Assembly (NCBI GenBank): GCA_017443465.1
Contig: JAFRXO010000011.1
Span: 62,001 to 126,000 of the forward strand
Origin: Bacteroidales bacterium
GTDB lineage: Bacteria; Bacteroidota; Bacteroidia; Bacteroidales; UBA932
Direction of reading: 5' to 3'
Length of the DNA stretch: 64,000 bases
Positions within the stretch are counted from its first letter, which is position 1, and every line of letters begins with the position of its first letter. Of this stretch, positions 34,869 to 44,473 are shown one piece after another. The notes beneath the pieces were generated by a model. That model made no database searches. It was given only the letters and a program-made list of their open reading frames with translations, and had not been told where the DNA came from. The position numbers and the translations under genes were made by a program.

Positions 34869-36764
34869 ATGAAATTCACCGGAAGATTCATCTCCTTCAT
34901 CGCTGCCGGGATAGCAGCATTGATAATCGCAGGATGCAACAGCGGAAGCAAGACCGCAGTCACGACTCCTGCAAAGAGCCTGGACGAGGCTGACCTGTCC
35001 ACCCTGACAGCACAGAACCATCCCCGCCTGTTCATCAATGCAGGGACATTCAAATACATACGCAAATCCCTCAAGAAGAACCCCCTACTGGCCAACCTCC
35101 ACGGCCAGATGATGCAGCAGGCTCAGGACTTCGGCCTGGCTGAGGCGCCTCTGGTTTACAAGAAAGACCAGAGCAACAGGAGGATCCTCCACGTATCGCG
35201 CGCCGCAATGACCAGGATAGCATCAGCGGCATATGCTTACAGGATGACAGGCGACAAGAGGTATCTTGAGCATGCTGAGAAAGACCTGAATGACGTCTGC
35301 GACTTCGCGAACTGGAATCCCTCACACTACCTGGACACAGGCGAGATGTCACTTGCAGTTTCGATCGGATACGACTGGCTCTACGATGTGCTCAGCCCCG
35401 AAACGAAGAAAAAGATTGAAGAAAAACTGGTGGAATACGCTTTCAACACCTCCGAAGGACAGGCTTTCTACAACCGCACAAACAACTGGAACCAGGTCTG
35501 CAACGCCGGACTCATCTCTGCTGCGCTTACCATATGGGAGACCAATCCTGAATTCTACAAGGCACAGGTAGCCAAGTCCATAGAAAGTAACAAGGGAGCC
35601 CTGAAAGCAGGTTACTCCCCCGACGGCGCCTATCCGGAAGGTTCAACCTACTGGGAATACGGGACAGAGTTCCAGTGCATAATGGTTTCAGCCCTTGAGA
35701 GCACCCTCGGAAGCGACTTCGGCATATGCTCGGCTGAAGGATTCGACAAGACCGCCGACTACCAGATGCATTCGGTTAGCAACACGCTCGAGCGTTTCAA
35801 CTATTCTGATTGCGGAAGTGGTTTCAGGGCCAATCCCGCCTTGTGGTTCTTCGCGGTCAGGTTCAACAGACCGGACGTACTTTATCTCGAGCAGGCCGCC
35901 CTGGAAAGGAAAGCATATGTAGACAACCGCACCCTTTTCCTCGCCCTGACATGCGCTGCAAAGGCCGGCTTCTCAACGATTCCAACTCCCGAAAAAAATA
36001 TGTACACCGGAGCCGGAATCACCCCGGTTGCGATGATGCGCACCGGATGGGATGAAAAGGACCTCTACCTCGGCGTCAAGGGAGGAAAATCGTCGAACCC
36101 GCACGGACATATGGACATCGGAGAGTTCGTATTCGATGCATATGGATACCGCTGGGCCGTCGATTACGGCCAGCCGGCGTATTCCATCATCGAGTCGTTC
36201 TTCATCAAGGAACTGGGAAGCAGTCCCCTTTTCAACGGCAGGCAGGATTCCCCGCGCTGGGATCTCTTCTCCTACAACTGCAAGCAACACAACACCATAA
36301 CTATCAACGACAGTAAGTTCGACGTAAGCGCCTTCTGCCCCATCACCGCGACTTCCGACGACCCGATGAGGATGAGCGCCACCGTGGACCTCACAGCATC
36401 CTATTTCGGAGCCGTGGAATCCGTGGTACGCACCGCCGCCATAGTCGACAAGGCATATCTCGAAGTAAAGGACAACCTCAAGGGCGGATCGAAGCCTGCC
36501 CGTGTACGCTGGACCCTCGTCACCCGCGGCGAGCCTGAATTCACTGATGACGGCATAATCCTCAGCCAGGGAGGGATCAAGATGAAACTCCATGCCGACG
36601 GAGCCGCAGTCACCTACAAGAGCTGGCCGACTGACGAGGAATCTATGGGCCTGGACGGAAAGGATTTCGTCCAGCTGGTCAGCGGAAGCTGGATCGTAGG
36701 ATACGAATTCGACCTCCAGAAGAATGCCGAGGTCAATCTCGTTACTACCCTGAAAAAAATCTGA
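34869..36764 (+). CDS. Heparinase II/III-like lipoprotein, set 2 copy A
   Basis: A 631-residue putative polysaccharide lyase with a lipoprotein signal (IIAGC). The residues after the cysteine are NSGSK, without an acidic export signal, so a periplasm-facing anchor is more likely than surface display. The toroid domain has NWNQVCNAGL at about 206 and the beta-sandwich has HGHMDIGEFVFDAYGYRW near 412, matching the heparinase II/III active region. The family is distinct from set 1 (different N terminus, HGHxD instead of HNHND). First of three tandem paralogs; only 2 bases separate it from copy B. Substrate unknown. Confidence 0.82.
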   Translation: MKFTGRFISFIAAGIAALIIAGCNSGSKTAVTTPAKSLDEADLSTLTAQNHPRLFINAGTFKYIRKSLKKNPLLANLHGQMMQQAQDFGLAEAPLVYKKDQSNRRILHVSRAAMTRIASAAYAYRMTGDKRYLEHAEKDLNDVCDFANWNPSHYLDTGEMSLAVSIGYDWLYDVLSPETKKKIEEKLVEYAFNTSEGQAFYNRTNNWNQVCNAGLISAALTIWETNPEFYKAQVAKSIESNKGALKAGYSPDGAYPEGSTYWEYGTEFQCIMVSALESTLGSDFGICSAEGFDKTADYQMHSVSNTLERFNYSDCGSGFRANPALWFFAVRFNRPDVLYLEQAALERKAYVDNRTLFLALTCAAKAGFSTIPTPEKNMYTGAGITPVAMMRTGWDEKDLYLGVKGGKSSNPHGHMDIGEFVFDAYGYRWAVDYGQPAYSIIESFFIKELGSSPLFNGRQDSPRWDLFSYNCKQHNTITINDSKFDVSAFCPITATSDDPMRMSATVDLTASYFGAVESVVRTAAIVDKAYLEVKDNLKGGSKPARVRWTLVTRGEPEFTDDGIILSQGGIKMKLHADGAAVTYKSWPTDEESMGLDGKDFVQLVSGSWIVGYEFDLQKNAEVNLVTTLKKI

Positions 36765-36766
36765 CG

Positions 36767-38662
36767 ATGAAACTCTTGAAACACTCTGTTTCTGTACTCA
36801 CCGTCCTTGTGGCACTCCTGCTTGCCGCAGGATGCAATGGAGGTGGTGTAACCTCAACGACAACCCCGGCCAAGACTCTGGACGAAGCTGACTTTTCCGT
36901 CCTCACCGCCGCGAACCATCCCCGTCTCTTCCTGGATGCCAAGACCTTCAAGGACATTCGGAAATCCCTCAAAAAGAATCACATCCTCTCCAATCTCCAT
37001 GAACAGATGATGGAGCAAGCCGAAAAATACGGCCTGGCGGAGGCACCTGTCCTGCTCGAGAAAGACGAATCCAACAAGAGGATTCAGAATGTCACGAAGA
37101 TCGCGACCCGGATCACTGCAGCCGCATATGCCTACAGGATGACCGGGGACAGGAAGTATCTGGAGCACGCAGAGAAAGACATCAATGACGTGTGTGACTT
37201 CCCGACCTGGAATCCCGCCCATTTCCTGGATACCGGCGGACTCTCGCTGGGAGTCGCGATAGGATACGACTGGCTTTACGACGTCCTCAGCCCTGAGACA
37301 AAGAAGAAGGTTGAGGAAACTCTTGTCAAATATGCATTTGAAACTGCTGATGGGAGGGATTTCTACACGAAGGCCAGCAATTGGAACCAGGTCTGCAACG
37401 CCGGGCTCATCTCTGCCGCGCTGGCAATCTGGGAGACCAATCCAGAAATCTGCAAGACAATAGTCACCAAAGGAGTGGAAAGCAACAAGGCGGCACTTGA
37501 AGCATGCTACTCCCCTGACGGCGCCTTCCCGGAGGGATCCAGCTACTGGGCTTACGGCACGGAACACCAGTGCATCATGACCGCAGCCCTGGAAAGTGCC
37601 CTCGGAAGTGATTTCGGCATATGCTCATCAGACGGGTTCGACAGGACTGCCGACTATCAGATGCATTCCATCGGCAATTCTCTCAAGCGATTCAATTATT
37701 CCGACTGCGTGGAGAAAAAGGGATTCAGTCCGGGCATGTTCTTCTTCGCGACCCGTTTCAACAAGCCCTACCTGCTGTTTTATGAGCGCGAAGCGATAGA
37801 GAACAATGGCTATGTAGGCAATCATTCCCTCTTCCTGGGCATTTCCTGCATTGCCAAAAGCAATATATCGGAAATCCCTGATCCGCCGGAAAATATGTAT
37901 TCAGGCAAGGGACACACTCCTGTCGCCCTGATGCGCACGGGGTGGGATGAGAAGGACCTCTACCTCGGCATCAAGGGAGGCAAAGGCGCAGGTCGCCACG
38001 GTCATCTGGACTCAGGCTCCTTTGTGTTCGATGCATATGGCTACCGCTGGGCTTCCGACTACGGTATCGCTCCATATGCCAGGATGGAAGCCTTCTTCAT
38101 AAAAAACGGAACAGGAGAATCCGACCTGTGGGAACTGACTCAGGACTCCAAACGCTGGGACCTTTTCCTGTATAACAACAAGCAGCATAACACGATCACT
38201 GTCAATGACAAAGATTTTGACGTGGACAGCTTCACCCCGCTGACCGCCGTCGAGGACACGCCTTCGAAGATGAGCGCCACCTTCGACATGACCTCATGCT
38301 ACTTCGGAAACGTCCAGTCCGCAGTCCGCACCGCAGCCATAGTGGACAAGGCATATCTCGAAATCAAGGATGACCTCAAGGGCGGATCGAAGCCTGCCCG
38401 CGTCCGCTGGACCCTGGTCACCCGTGGAGAACCTGAATTCACTGATGACGGCATAATCCTCAGCCAGGGTGATGTAAAGATGAAACTCCACGCCGAGGGA
38501 GCAGCGGTAACCTATAAATCCTGGCCTACCGACGTGGATTCCATGGGGCTTGCAGGAGAAGAATTCGTCCAGTTTGTCAAAGGCTCCTTCATCGTAGGCT
38601 ATGAGATGACCCTTCAGAAGAACGCCGAAGTCAACCTCGTTACGACACTTAAAAAAATCTGA
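36767..38662 (+). CDS. Heparinase II/III-like lipoprotein, set 2 copy B
   Basis: 631 residues, lipobox LLAAGC followed by NGGG. Same layout as copy A, with NWNQVCNAGL near 206 and HGHLDSGSFVFDAYGYRW near 411. Its C-terminal ~75 residues are almost identical to copy A, also at DNA level (for instance the stretch coding LKGGSKPARVRWTLVTRGEP), while the middle is more diverged. This suggests gene conversion between the copies. It starts 2 bases after copy A and is 29 bases before copy C. Confidence 0.82.
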   Translation: MKLLKHSVSVLTVLVALLLAAGCNGGGVTSTTTPAKTLDEADFSVLTAANHPRLFLDAKTFKDIRKSLKKNHILSNLHEQMMEQAEKYGLAEAPVLLEKDESNKRIQNVTKIATRITAAAYAYRMTGDRKYLEHAEKDINDVCDFPTWNPAHFLDTGGLSLGVAIGYDWLYDVLSPETKKKVEETLVKYAFETADGRDFYTKASNWNQVCNAGLISAALAIWETNPEICKTIVTKGVESNKAALEACYSPDGAFPEGSSYWAYGTEHQCIMTAALESALGSDFGICSSDGFDRTADYQMHSIGNSLKRFNYSDCVEKKGFSPGMFFFATRFNKPYLLFYEREAIENNGYVGNHSLFLGISCIAKSNISEIPDPPENMYSGKGHTPVALMRTGWDEKDLYLGIKGGKGAGRHGHLDSGSFVFDAYGYRWASDYGIAPYARMEAFFIKNGTGESDLWELTQDSKRWDLFLYNNKQHNTITVNDKDFDVDSFTPLTAVEDTPSKMSATFDMTSCYFGNVQSAVRTAAIVDKAYLEIKDDLKGGSKPARVRWTLVTRGEPEFTDDGIILSQGDVKMKLHAEGAAVTYKSWPTDVDSMGLAGEEFVQFVKGSFIVGYEMTLQKNAEVNLVTTLKKI

Positions 38663-38691
38663 TATATCTCAACCACTTAAACCACTTAAAC

Positions 38692-40590
38692 ATGAAACTA
38701 TTGAAAAACCTGATCCCCGCTGCCGCAGCGCTCATGGCGCTCATGCTCGCAGCAGGATGCAACGGAGGCAAGAAGGCCCCGGCGGCACCTCCGGCCAAGA
38801 CATTTGAGGAGGCTGATTTCTCCGTCCTCACAGCCGCGAACCACCCCCGTGTCTTCGCAGATGCAAACACTTTCAAGATCATTAAGAAGTCCATCAAGAA
38901 GAACGCGCTTCTAGCCAACCTGCATGACCAGATGATGCAGAAGGCCGAGAAATACGGTCTGGCCGAGGAACCTCTTGAGTATAAGAAAGATGCGAGCAAC
39001 AAAAGGATCCTCCACGTTTCCAATGCAGCGGTAAACCGCATCTCCGCCGCCGCATATGCTTACAGGATGACGGGAGACAAGAGGTATCTGGCACATGCCG
39101 AGAAAGACATCAATGACGTGTGCAACTTCCCGGATTGGAATCCGTCCCACTTCCTGGATACCGGTGAGATGTCCCTGGCAGTAGCCATAGGATACGACTG
39201 GCTCTACGATGTCCTCAGCCCCGAGACAAAGAAGAAAGTAGAGGAAACACTTGTCACATATGCATTTGAAGCTTCAAATGACAGGTGGTTCTATCTGGCC
39301 GGCAACAACTGGAACCAGGTCTGCAACGCCGGTCTGGTCTCTGCCGCACTGGCCATCTGGGAAAGCAATCCGGAAATCTGCAAGGCTCAGGTAGCCAAAT
39401 CTATCGAGAGCAACAAGACTCCGCTGAAAGCAGGCTACTCCCCCGACGGAGCCTATCCTGAGGGATCTGGCTACTGGGGATACGGAACCGGCTTCCAGTG
39501 CATCCTGATCGCAGCCCTGGAAAGTGCGCTTGGAAGCGATTTCGGCATCTGCTCGTCCCAGGGGTTCGACAAAACAGCAGACTATGAATTGTTTACCATA
39601 GGCAATACCACCAAACGCTTCAATTATTCCGACTGCGCTGAAGGAAAGGGCGGCATGTCTACGATGATGTTCTTCGCTACCCGCTTCAACAAACCTTATC
39701 TGCTCTATTTCGAGCGTCCGGAAATCGAGAACGGAGGCTATGTAAACGACCGCACCCTCTTCCTGGGCATAACCTCGATTGCCAAGAGCAACATAACCGA
39801 TATCCCTGCCCCCACGGACAAGATGTACTCCGGAAAGGGAGATACCCCCGTTGCAATGATGCGCACCGGCTGGGGTGAAAAAGACCTTTACCTGGGCATC
39901 AAGGGTGGCAAGGGTGCAGGCCCTCACGGACACTTTGATTCAGGAAATTTCGTATACGATGCATATGGCTATCGCTGGGCTTCCGACTTCGGTGCTCCTC
40001 CCTATGCCAAGCTGGAAGCTTTCTTCATCAGTTTGGGAGGCACTAGCGAAGACCTGTGGGGCAGTGGCCAGGATGCCTATCGCTGGCAGCTTTTCCCGTA
40101 TAACAACAAGGCTCATAACACTATCACGATCAACGACAAAGATTTTGATATAGCAAGTTTCTCCCCGCTGACCGCAGTAGAGAACACGGCCTCCAGGATG
40201 AGCGCGACCTTCGACCTGACTTCCTGCTACTTCGGGAATGTACAGTCCGCAGTCCGCACCGCTGCCATAGTGGACAATGCGTATCTTGAAATCAAGGATG
40301 ATCTCAAGGGAGGAGCCAAGCCCGCAAGCGTGCGCTGGACTTTCATCACCAAGGCCAAGCCAGAGATCACAGCTGACGGCATCGTACTCAGCCAGGGCGA
40401 CGTCAAGATGAAACTCCACGCCGAAGGGGCGGCGGTCACCTACAAGAGCTGGCCTACCGATGCCAAGTCACTCGGACTTGCCGGCGAAGAGATCGCCCCG
40501 ACCGTTGAAGGATCATATGTAGTCGGCTATGAACTGCCTCTGCAAAAGAACGCAGAAGTCAATCTCGTAACTACTTTGAAGAAGATCTAA
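38692..40590 (+). CDS. Heparinase II/III-like lipoprotein, set 2 copy C
   Basis: 632 residues, lipobox LMLAAGC followed by NGGK. Keeps NWNQVCNAGL and has HGHFDSGNFVYDAYGYRW in the active region. It matches copy B best through the N-terminal 200 residues but in the C-terminal strand reads VRWTFITKAKPEITADGIV where copies A and B share VRWTLVTRGEPEFTDDGII, so the conversion tract seen between A and B does not extend to C. Ends 4 bases from the convergent tcdA stop. Confidence 0.82.
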   Translation: MKLLKNLIPAAAALMALMLAAGCNGGKKAPAAPPAKTFEEADFSVLTAANHPRVFADANTFKIIKKSIKKNALLANLHDQMMQKAEKYGLAEEPLEYKKDASNKRILHVSNAAVNRISAAAYAYRMTGDKRYLAHAEKDINDVCNFPDWNPSHFLDTGEMSLAVAIGYDWLYDVLSPETKKKVEETLVTYAFEASNDRWFYLAGNNWNQVCNAGLVSAALAIWESNPEICKAQVAKSIESNKTPLKAGYSPDGAYPEGSGYWGYGTGFQCILIAALESALGSDFGICSSQGFDKTADYELFTIGNTTKRFNYSDCAEGKGGMSTMMFFATRFNKPYLLYFERPEIENGGYVNDRTLFLGITSIAKSNITDIPAPTDKMYSGKGDTPVAMMRTGWGEKDLYLGIKGGKGAGPHGHFDSGNFVYDAYGYRWASDFGAPPYAKLEAFFISLGGTSEDLWGSGQDAYRWQLFPYNNKAHNTITINDKDFDIASFSPLTAVENTASRMSATFDLTSCYFGNVQSAVRTAAIVDNAYLEIKDDLKGGAKPASVRWTFITKAKPEITADGIVLSQGDVKMKLHAEGAAVTYKSWPTDAKSLGLAGEEIAPTVEGSYVVGYELPLQKNAEVNLVTTLKKI

Positions 40591-40593
40591 GGA

Positions 40594-41325
40594 TCAAAGC
40601 TGAGCGGCATGGCGGATAACCATGCTAGCCAGAGTCATTCCAAAGGTGGCTGTCACCGGCGCCATACTGCCGTTGATGGCCACCTTTCTTGTGTCATGTA
40701 CCTCTTCATCAGAATCGAATGGCTGATTCTTAAGCGCTTCCGGGGACCATACGCATTGGAATTTCCGGGAGGGGAAGACACCTTCATGACGGAATTTCCT
40801 GCGCAGGGCGGCAGCCAGGGAACAACCGTTCACATCCCAGAATTCCGACACGCGCACCTTGGTAGGATCCAGCTTCAATGCAGCGCCCATAGAGCTGAAG
40901 AACACGGCACCGCTGTCACAGGCCTTTAGGATGAGCTCCGCCTTGCATTGGAGGGTGTCAATGGCATCTATGACATAATCGAAAGAATCCAGGTCAAATA
41001 AGGACGAAGTCTCGGGAGAATAGGACCCCTGGATTGCAACTATGTCAGCATCCGGATTGATCTCCAGTAACCTCTCCCGCATGGCCTCGGACTTCTGGCG
41101 TCCTATTGTTGCGGAGGTCGCCGGCAGCTGCCTGTTGACATTGGAAGGGGTAATGACATCATCGTCCACTACGGTTAGATGGGTGACTCCACTGCGGACC
41201 AGTCCCTCGGCACACCAGCTTCCTACGCCCCCCAGTCCGAAAATCACGACGCGCACCTTCGACAGTCTGTCAAGCGCCTCCGAACCGAGCAGTAGCCCGG
41301 ACCTGTTGAAAAAATCCGATCCCAC
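40594..41325 (-). CDS. tcdA: tRNA threonylcarbamoyladenosine dehydratase TcdA
   Basis: An E1-like (ThiF/MoeB fold) ATP-dependent enzyme that cyclises t6A to ct6A at position 37 of ANN-decoding tRNAs. 243 residues. It starts FNRSGLLLGSEALDRL, followed by the nucleotide-binding GLGGVGSWCAEGLVRSG, then VDDDVITPSNVNRQLPA and the ALKLDPTKVRVS segment typical of TcdA/CsdL rather than MoeB. No zinc-binding cysteine pairs are seen, as expected for this branch. It lies 9 bases after divIC on the minus strand. Confidence 0.9.
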   Translation of the reverse strand: MGSDFFNRSGLLLGSEALDRLSKVRVVIFGLGGVGSWCAEGLVRSGVTHLTVVDDDVITPSNVNRQLPATSATIGRQKSEAMRERLLEINPDADIVAIQGSYSPETSSLFDLDSFDYVIDAIDTLQCKAELILKACDSGAVFFSSMGAALKLDPTKVRVSEFWDVNGCSLAAALRRKFRHEGVFPSRKFQCVWSPEALKNQPFDSDEEVHDTRKVAINGSMAPVTATFGMTLASMVIRHAAQL

Positions 41326-41334
41326 TGCGAGAAA

Positions 41335-41667
41335 CTATTTGTCGACTATATAGACATCATCGCCCGGCTCGGCGAAGTTGAAATTCTCACGGGCATACCT
41401 CTCCAGGGAATCACGGTCGTTTGACAGCATCTTCACCTTGGCGTCCATCCTGTCGATTTCCTGCTGGTAAATTTCCATCTGGCGTTCCTGCTTGCGGATC
41501 GTCAGGCCGGCACGCACCCAAGCGATGATATTGTCGTGATTGAACAGGCCGAAGCCGACCAGGATGACGAATATGGACGTAGAGATTATGAAATACCGCA
41601 GGAAAGAACGCTGTTCCTTCTTGTTACCGTCTTTCGACCTGTCCCATATGTCCATAAACCTGCCCAT
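41335..41667 (-). CDS. Septum formation initiator DivIC/FtsB-like
   Basis: A small cell division protein of 110 residues. ATG 41667 is preferred; the longer frame begins with TTG next to the promoter. One membrane helix (YFIISTSIFVILVGFGLF) is followed by a periplasmic coiled coil (IRKQERQMEIYQQEIDRMDA) and a short conserved end (YARENFNFAEPGDDVYIV) typical of FtsB/DivIC. It would act with FtsL and FtsQ at the divisome. Probably co-transcribed with tcdA. Confidence 0.88.
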   Translation of the reverse strand: MGRFMDIWDRSKDGNKKEQRSFLRYFIISTSIFVILVGFGLFNHDNIIAWVRAGLTIRKQERQMEIYQQEIDRMDAKVKMLSNDRDSLERYARENFNFAEPGDDVYIVDK

Positions 41668-41692
41668 TACCGGTGCGATTTTCAAATATATG

Positions 41693-41710
41693 CAAAAATA
41701 GCTATTTTTG
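41693..41710. promoter_or_regulatory. Back-to-back promoter boxes forming an 18-bp palindrome
   Basis: CAAAAATAGCTATTTTTG is a perfect palindrome made of two TAnnTTTG-type boxes, one for divIC (minus) and one for the nucleotidyltransferase (plus), only 2 bases apart. RNA polymerase could serve just one direction at a time, so the two units may compete. Confidence 0.55.
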
Positions 41711-41752
41711 TTCGATTAAAAGCTAATGTCAGTACTAAACTATAGTTGAATC

Positions 41753-42688
41753 ATGAAACCAACCCTTCTTGTCCTTGCAGCCGGTATGGGCAGCAGATAC
41801 GGTGGACTCAAACAGATGGACGGCGTCGGCCCCAGCGGAGAGACTATCATCGATTACTCTATCTACGATGCAGTCAATGCCGGGTTCGGTAAAGTCGTCT
41901 ATATCGTCAGAGAGTCCTTCAAAGAACAATTCGAGCAGACAGTAAGAGAGAAATATTCCAACGTAAGATGCTTCGACGGCTCCCCTCTGGAGTTCGTCTT
42001 CGTAACGCAGGAACTGGACAAGATACCCCAGGGATTCGAAACCAATCCCGAAAGGCAGAAACCGTGGGGAACCGCCCACGCAGTCCTCATGGCAAAGGAT
42101 GTAATCCATGAGCCGTTTGCCGTCATCAACGGGGACGACTACTATGGAAAGGAGTCCTTCAGGATTCTCGGCGGATGGCTCCGCGACCACCAGGACAGCA
42201 AAGGACTCTACAGCATAGTGGGCTTCCAGCTCAACCACACCCTCTCCGAATCCGGAGGCGTCTCCAGAGGCATATGCTTCTATGATGAACTCCAGCACCT
42301 TACCGACATCGCCGAGCACCTGAACATAGCCAGGGAAGAAGACGGAAAAGTCTACGGAGACAATTCCGTCAACGGAGCTTCACATGTCGAACTTGACGGC
42401 ACAGCCCTGTGCTCCATGAATATGTGGGGATTCACTCCTGACTACTTCGACCTCAGCCTCGAAGTGTTCAAGGACTTCCTCAAAACCAACGGAACCGATC
42501 TCAAGAAAGAGTTCTATATCCCATATGCAATCGACTGCATAATTAAGGATGGAAAGGCTGAATGCGACGTGCTTTCCACTCCGTCCCATTGGTTCGGCGT
42601 AACCTACAAGGCCGACCGTCCGGGCGTAGTGGCCAAATTCGCTTCTCTCGCAGAAGAAGGTGTATACCCAACCCCACTCTACAAATAA
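41753..42688 (+). CDS. Sugar-nucleotidyltransferase-like protein
   Basis: A 311-residue NTP transferase. The N-terminal LAAGMGSRYGGLKQMDGVGP is the nucleotide-binding loop, followed by GTAHAVLMAKD and a metal-site INGDDYYGKESF. It resembles glucose-1-phosphate or similar nucleotidyltransferases; the exact sugar is not clear. Its stop codon overlaps the start of the CPBP gene (TAATG), so the two are translationally coupled. Confidence 0.8.
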   Translation: MKPTLLVLAAGMGSRYGGLKQMDGVGPSGETIIDYSIYDAVNAGFGKVVYIVRESFKEQFEQTVREKYSNVRCFDGSPLEFVFVTQELDKIPQGFETNPERQKPWGTAHAVLMAKDVIHEPFAVINGDDYYGKESFRILGGWLRDHQDSKGLYSIVGFQLNHTLSESGGVSRGICFYDELQHLTDIAEHLNIAREEDGKVYGDNSVNGASHVELDGTALCSMNMWGFTPDYFDLSLEVFKDFLKTNGTDLKKEFYIPYAIDCIIKDGKAECDVLSTPSHWFGVTYKADRPGVVAKFASLAEEGVYPTPLYK

Positions 42689-43653
42689 TGGCAAGAAAAG
42701 TACAAGATTACAAGATTTTCGGCAACCACGCCTACTACACGCCGGGAATCAGCGGAATGATCGCCCTGTTCGGGTGGTTCATACTGGGATCCGTCATCGG
42801 ATCGATCCTGGCAGCCCTCCTTGTCCCCATAGGTATGAGCGACTACGCGTTCATGATATCATATGTCGTCTCCTTCATCCCGGCTATGATGTTCGTCGCT
42901 TCGCGCGGAGTCAGGAACGCCGGTTTCGACACAGGATACGTCCTGGACAACAACAATTTCGCCCCGGTAAAGGGCTGGGTGCTCGCTGTAATGGTGATCC
43001 TGGGCACACTCTCCATGAGCTATATCGCCGACTTCTTCACCACCCTGCTTCCCCCGATGCCTGACTTCCTGAAAGAGATGATGGAGAAACTGACCCAGGA
43101 CAGCCCCATCTGGGTCTCATTCATAACGGTCAGCCTCATGGCTCCGTTCTTTGAAGAATGGCTGTGCCGTGGTGTGGTCCTCCGCGGTCTGCTCCATTTC
43201 AAGCACACCGTAAGGGTCAGCACTCCTACAGAAGAAGAGGCTCTCGCCGGAGTGAAACCGGGAGATGTGGTTACCAGGCACGGTCTCAAACCAGTCTGGG
43301 CCATAGTCATTTCCGCCCTCTTCTTCGCAGTACTCCACATGAATCCATGGCAGGGAATCGCAGCCTTCCTCCTGGGCTACCTGTTCGGCTATGTCTATTG
43401 GAAGACCGGTTCGCTGAAGCTTACAATGCTGATGCACTTCACCAACAACACCTTCGCCCTGATCCTGGCCAACTGCTTCCCGGAATATGCTGATGCCGAG
43501 AGCATAATGGACATCCTCCCGCTCTGGCAGTATGCGATCGGCGCGGTCCTGTGCATCGCCATCCTGGTCGTTTTCTTCTGCGTTTTCCGCAAAGTCCAGA
43601 TCAGGGACATCCACGGCAACAGCGATCCGATAGAAGCTACTCTTCCCGAATGA
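42688..43653 (+). CDS. CPBP-family intramembrane glutamic protease
   Basis: A 321-residue membrane protein with about eight helices. ATG 42688 overlaps the preceding stop; upstream in-frame codons lie inside the previous gene. The CPBP (Abi/Rce1) motif 1 appears as FFEEWLCRGVVLRGL, with the catalytic glutamate pair and arginine, motif 2 as FAVLHMNPWQG and motif 3 as LMHFTNNTFAL. Such proteases act on prenylated or other membrane substrates, or in peptide self-immunity; the target here is unknown. It overlaps the convergent MurU-like gene by 17 bp. Confidence 0.87.
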   Translation: MARKVQDYKIFGNHAYYTPGISGMIALFGWFILGSVIGSILAALLVPIGMSDYAFMISYVVSFIPAMMFVASRGVRNAGFDTGYVLDNNNFAPVKGWVLAVMVILGTLSMSYIADFFTTLLPPMPDFLKEMMEKLTQDSPIWVSFITVSLMAPFFEEWLCRGVVLRGLLHFKHTVRVSTPTEEEALAGVKPGDVVTRHGLKPVWAIVISALFFAVLHMNPWQGIAAFLLGYLFGYVYWKTGSLKLTMLMHFTNNTFALILANCFPEYADAESIMDILPLWQYAIGAVLCIAILVVFFCVFRKVQIRDIHGNSDPIEATLPE

Positions 43654-44410
43654 ATTCTTCCACATATGCCAGATCGGAGATCTTCCCGGCATCTATGACG
43701 CGCAGGTTCTCCGGGCATATGCCCCAGACCGGATAACGGTCACAATTATCGATATAGAAATCTGCAATCGAAAAGCTGGTCCCGTCCTCGAGGCCGGCTT
43801 TTTCGAATGCCTGGAATATGCCGGACGAAAGCATATGCACCCCATTGAAGGCGAACTTACGGCAACTGTCGGGATCGAAATCTGGATACGGGCTGCGGAC
43901 GATCCCCTTCTTCTCATCGACCCATCCGCAAAGGCGCATGTCCCCGTCAAAGAGGAAATACCTTCCGCTGCGTGAAATCCTGCTGCTGACAAGGATGGAT
44001 GAAATACCATCTTTACGGGATGCTTCCCCGCTGAAGGCCGCTATGTCCAGGTTCGAGAAGATGTCCACGTTGTGGACCAGGAAACGGCCGCAACCTTCCA
44101 GGAAAGGCCTTGCATGGAGGATTCCTCCTCCGGTGTCGAGGAGGTCAGGGGTTTCTTCCGACAGGTGTATCTCCAGTCCGAAATCCTTCTTCCCTTCCAG
44201 GAAACTGCGGACCATCGGGGCGAAATGATGGATGTTTATGACAAACCTGCCGTAACCGGCTCCCGAGAGTTTCCCGAGGATATGCTCGAGCATGGGACGT
44301 CCTCCGACCTCTACAAGAGCTTTCGGCCGGGACTGGGTCAGTACTCCGAGACGGGATCCGAGGCCCGCGGCGAGCACCATTGCAGTCTTTGTTTCGAGAT
44401 GAGTATCCAT
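43637..44410 (-). CDS. MurU-like N-acetylmuramate-1-phosphate uridylyltransferase
   Basis: A 257-residue nucleotidyltransferase. AMVLAAGLGSRLGVLTQSRPKALVEVGGRP is the nucleotide and magnesium-binding N terminus (first ~40 residues), then LDTGGGILHARPFL as in MurU/RmlA-type enzymes. MurU turns MurNAc-1-phosphate into UDP-MurNAc in peptidoglycan recycling. The kinase that would feed it, an AmgK-like protein, is encoded 1.5 kb away, which supports this assignment over a generic sugar transferase. Divergent from pncB. Confidence 0.75.
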   Translation of the reverse strand: MDTHLETKTAMVLAAGLGSRLGVLTQSRPKALVEVGGRPMLEHILGKLSGAGYGRFVINIHHFAPMVRSFLEGKKDFGLEIHLSEETPDLLDTGGGILHARPFLEGCGRFLVHNVDIFSNLDIAAFSGEASRKDGISSILVSSRISRSGRYFLFDGDMRLCGWVDEKKGIVRSPYPDFDPDSCRKFAFNGVHMLSSGIFQAFEKAGLEDGTSFSIADFYIDNCDRYPVWGICPENLRVIDAGKISDLAYVEEFIREE

Positions 44411-44426
44411 ATGTCCCCTATCGCCG

Positions 44427-44453
44427 CAAAATTAATCAAAATACGTATATTTG
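44427..44453. promoter_or_regulatory. Divergent promoter boxes of the MurU-like gene and pncB
   Basis: Minus-strand TAATTTTG (44427-44434) and plus-strand TATATTTG (44446-44453) both fit TAnnTTTG and sit 12 bases apart in the short divergent gap. Confidence 0.55.
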
Positions 44454-44473
44454 TAAAATTTAAACTTACAGCC

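Noticed and set aside
42562-42687. Longer N terminus for the CPBP protease
   Set aside because: It would lie inside the preceding nucleotidyltransferase; the TAATG overlap start gives a normal protein.
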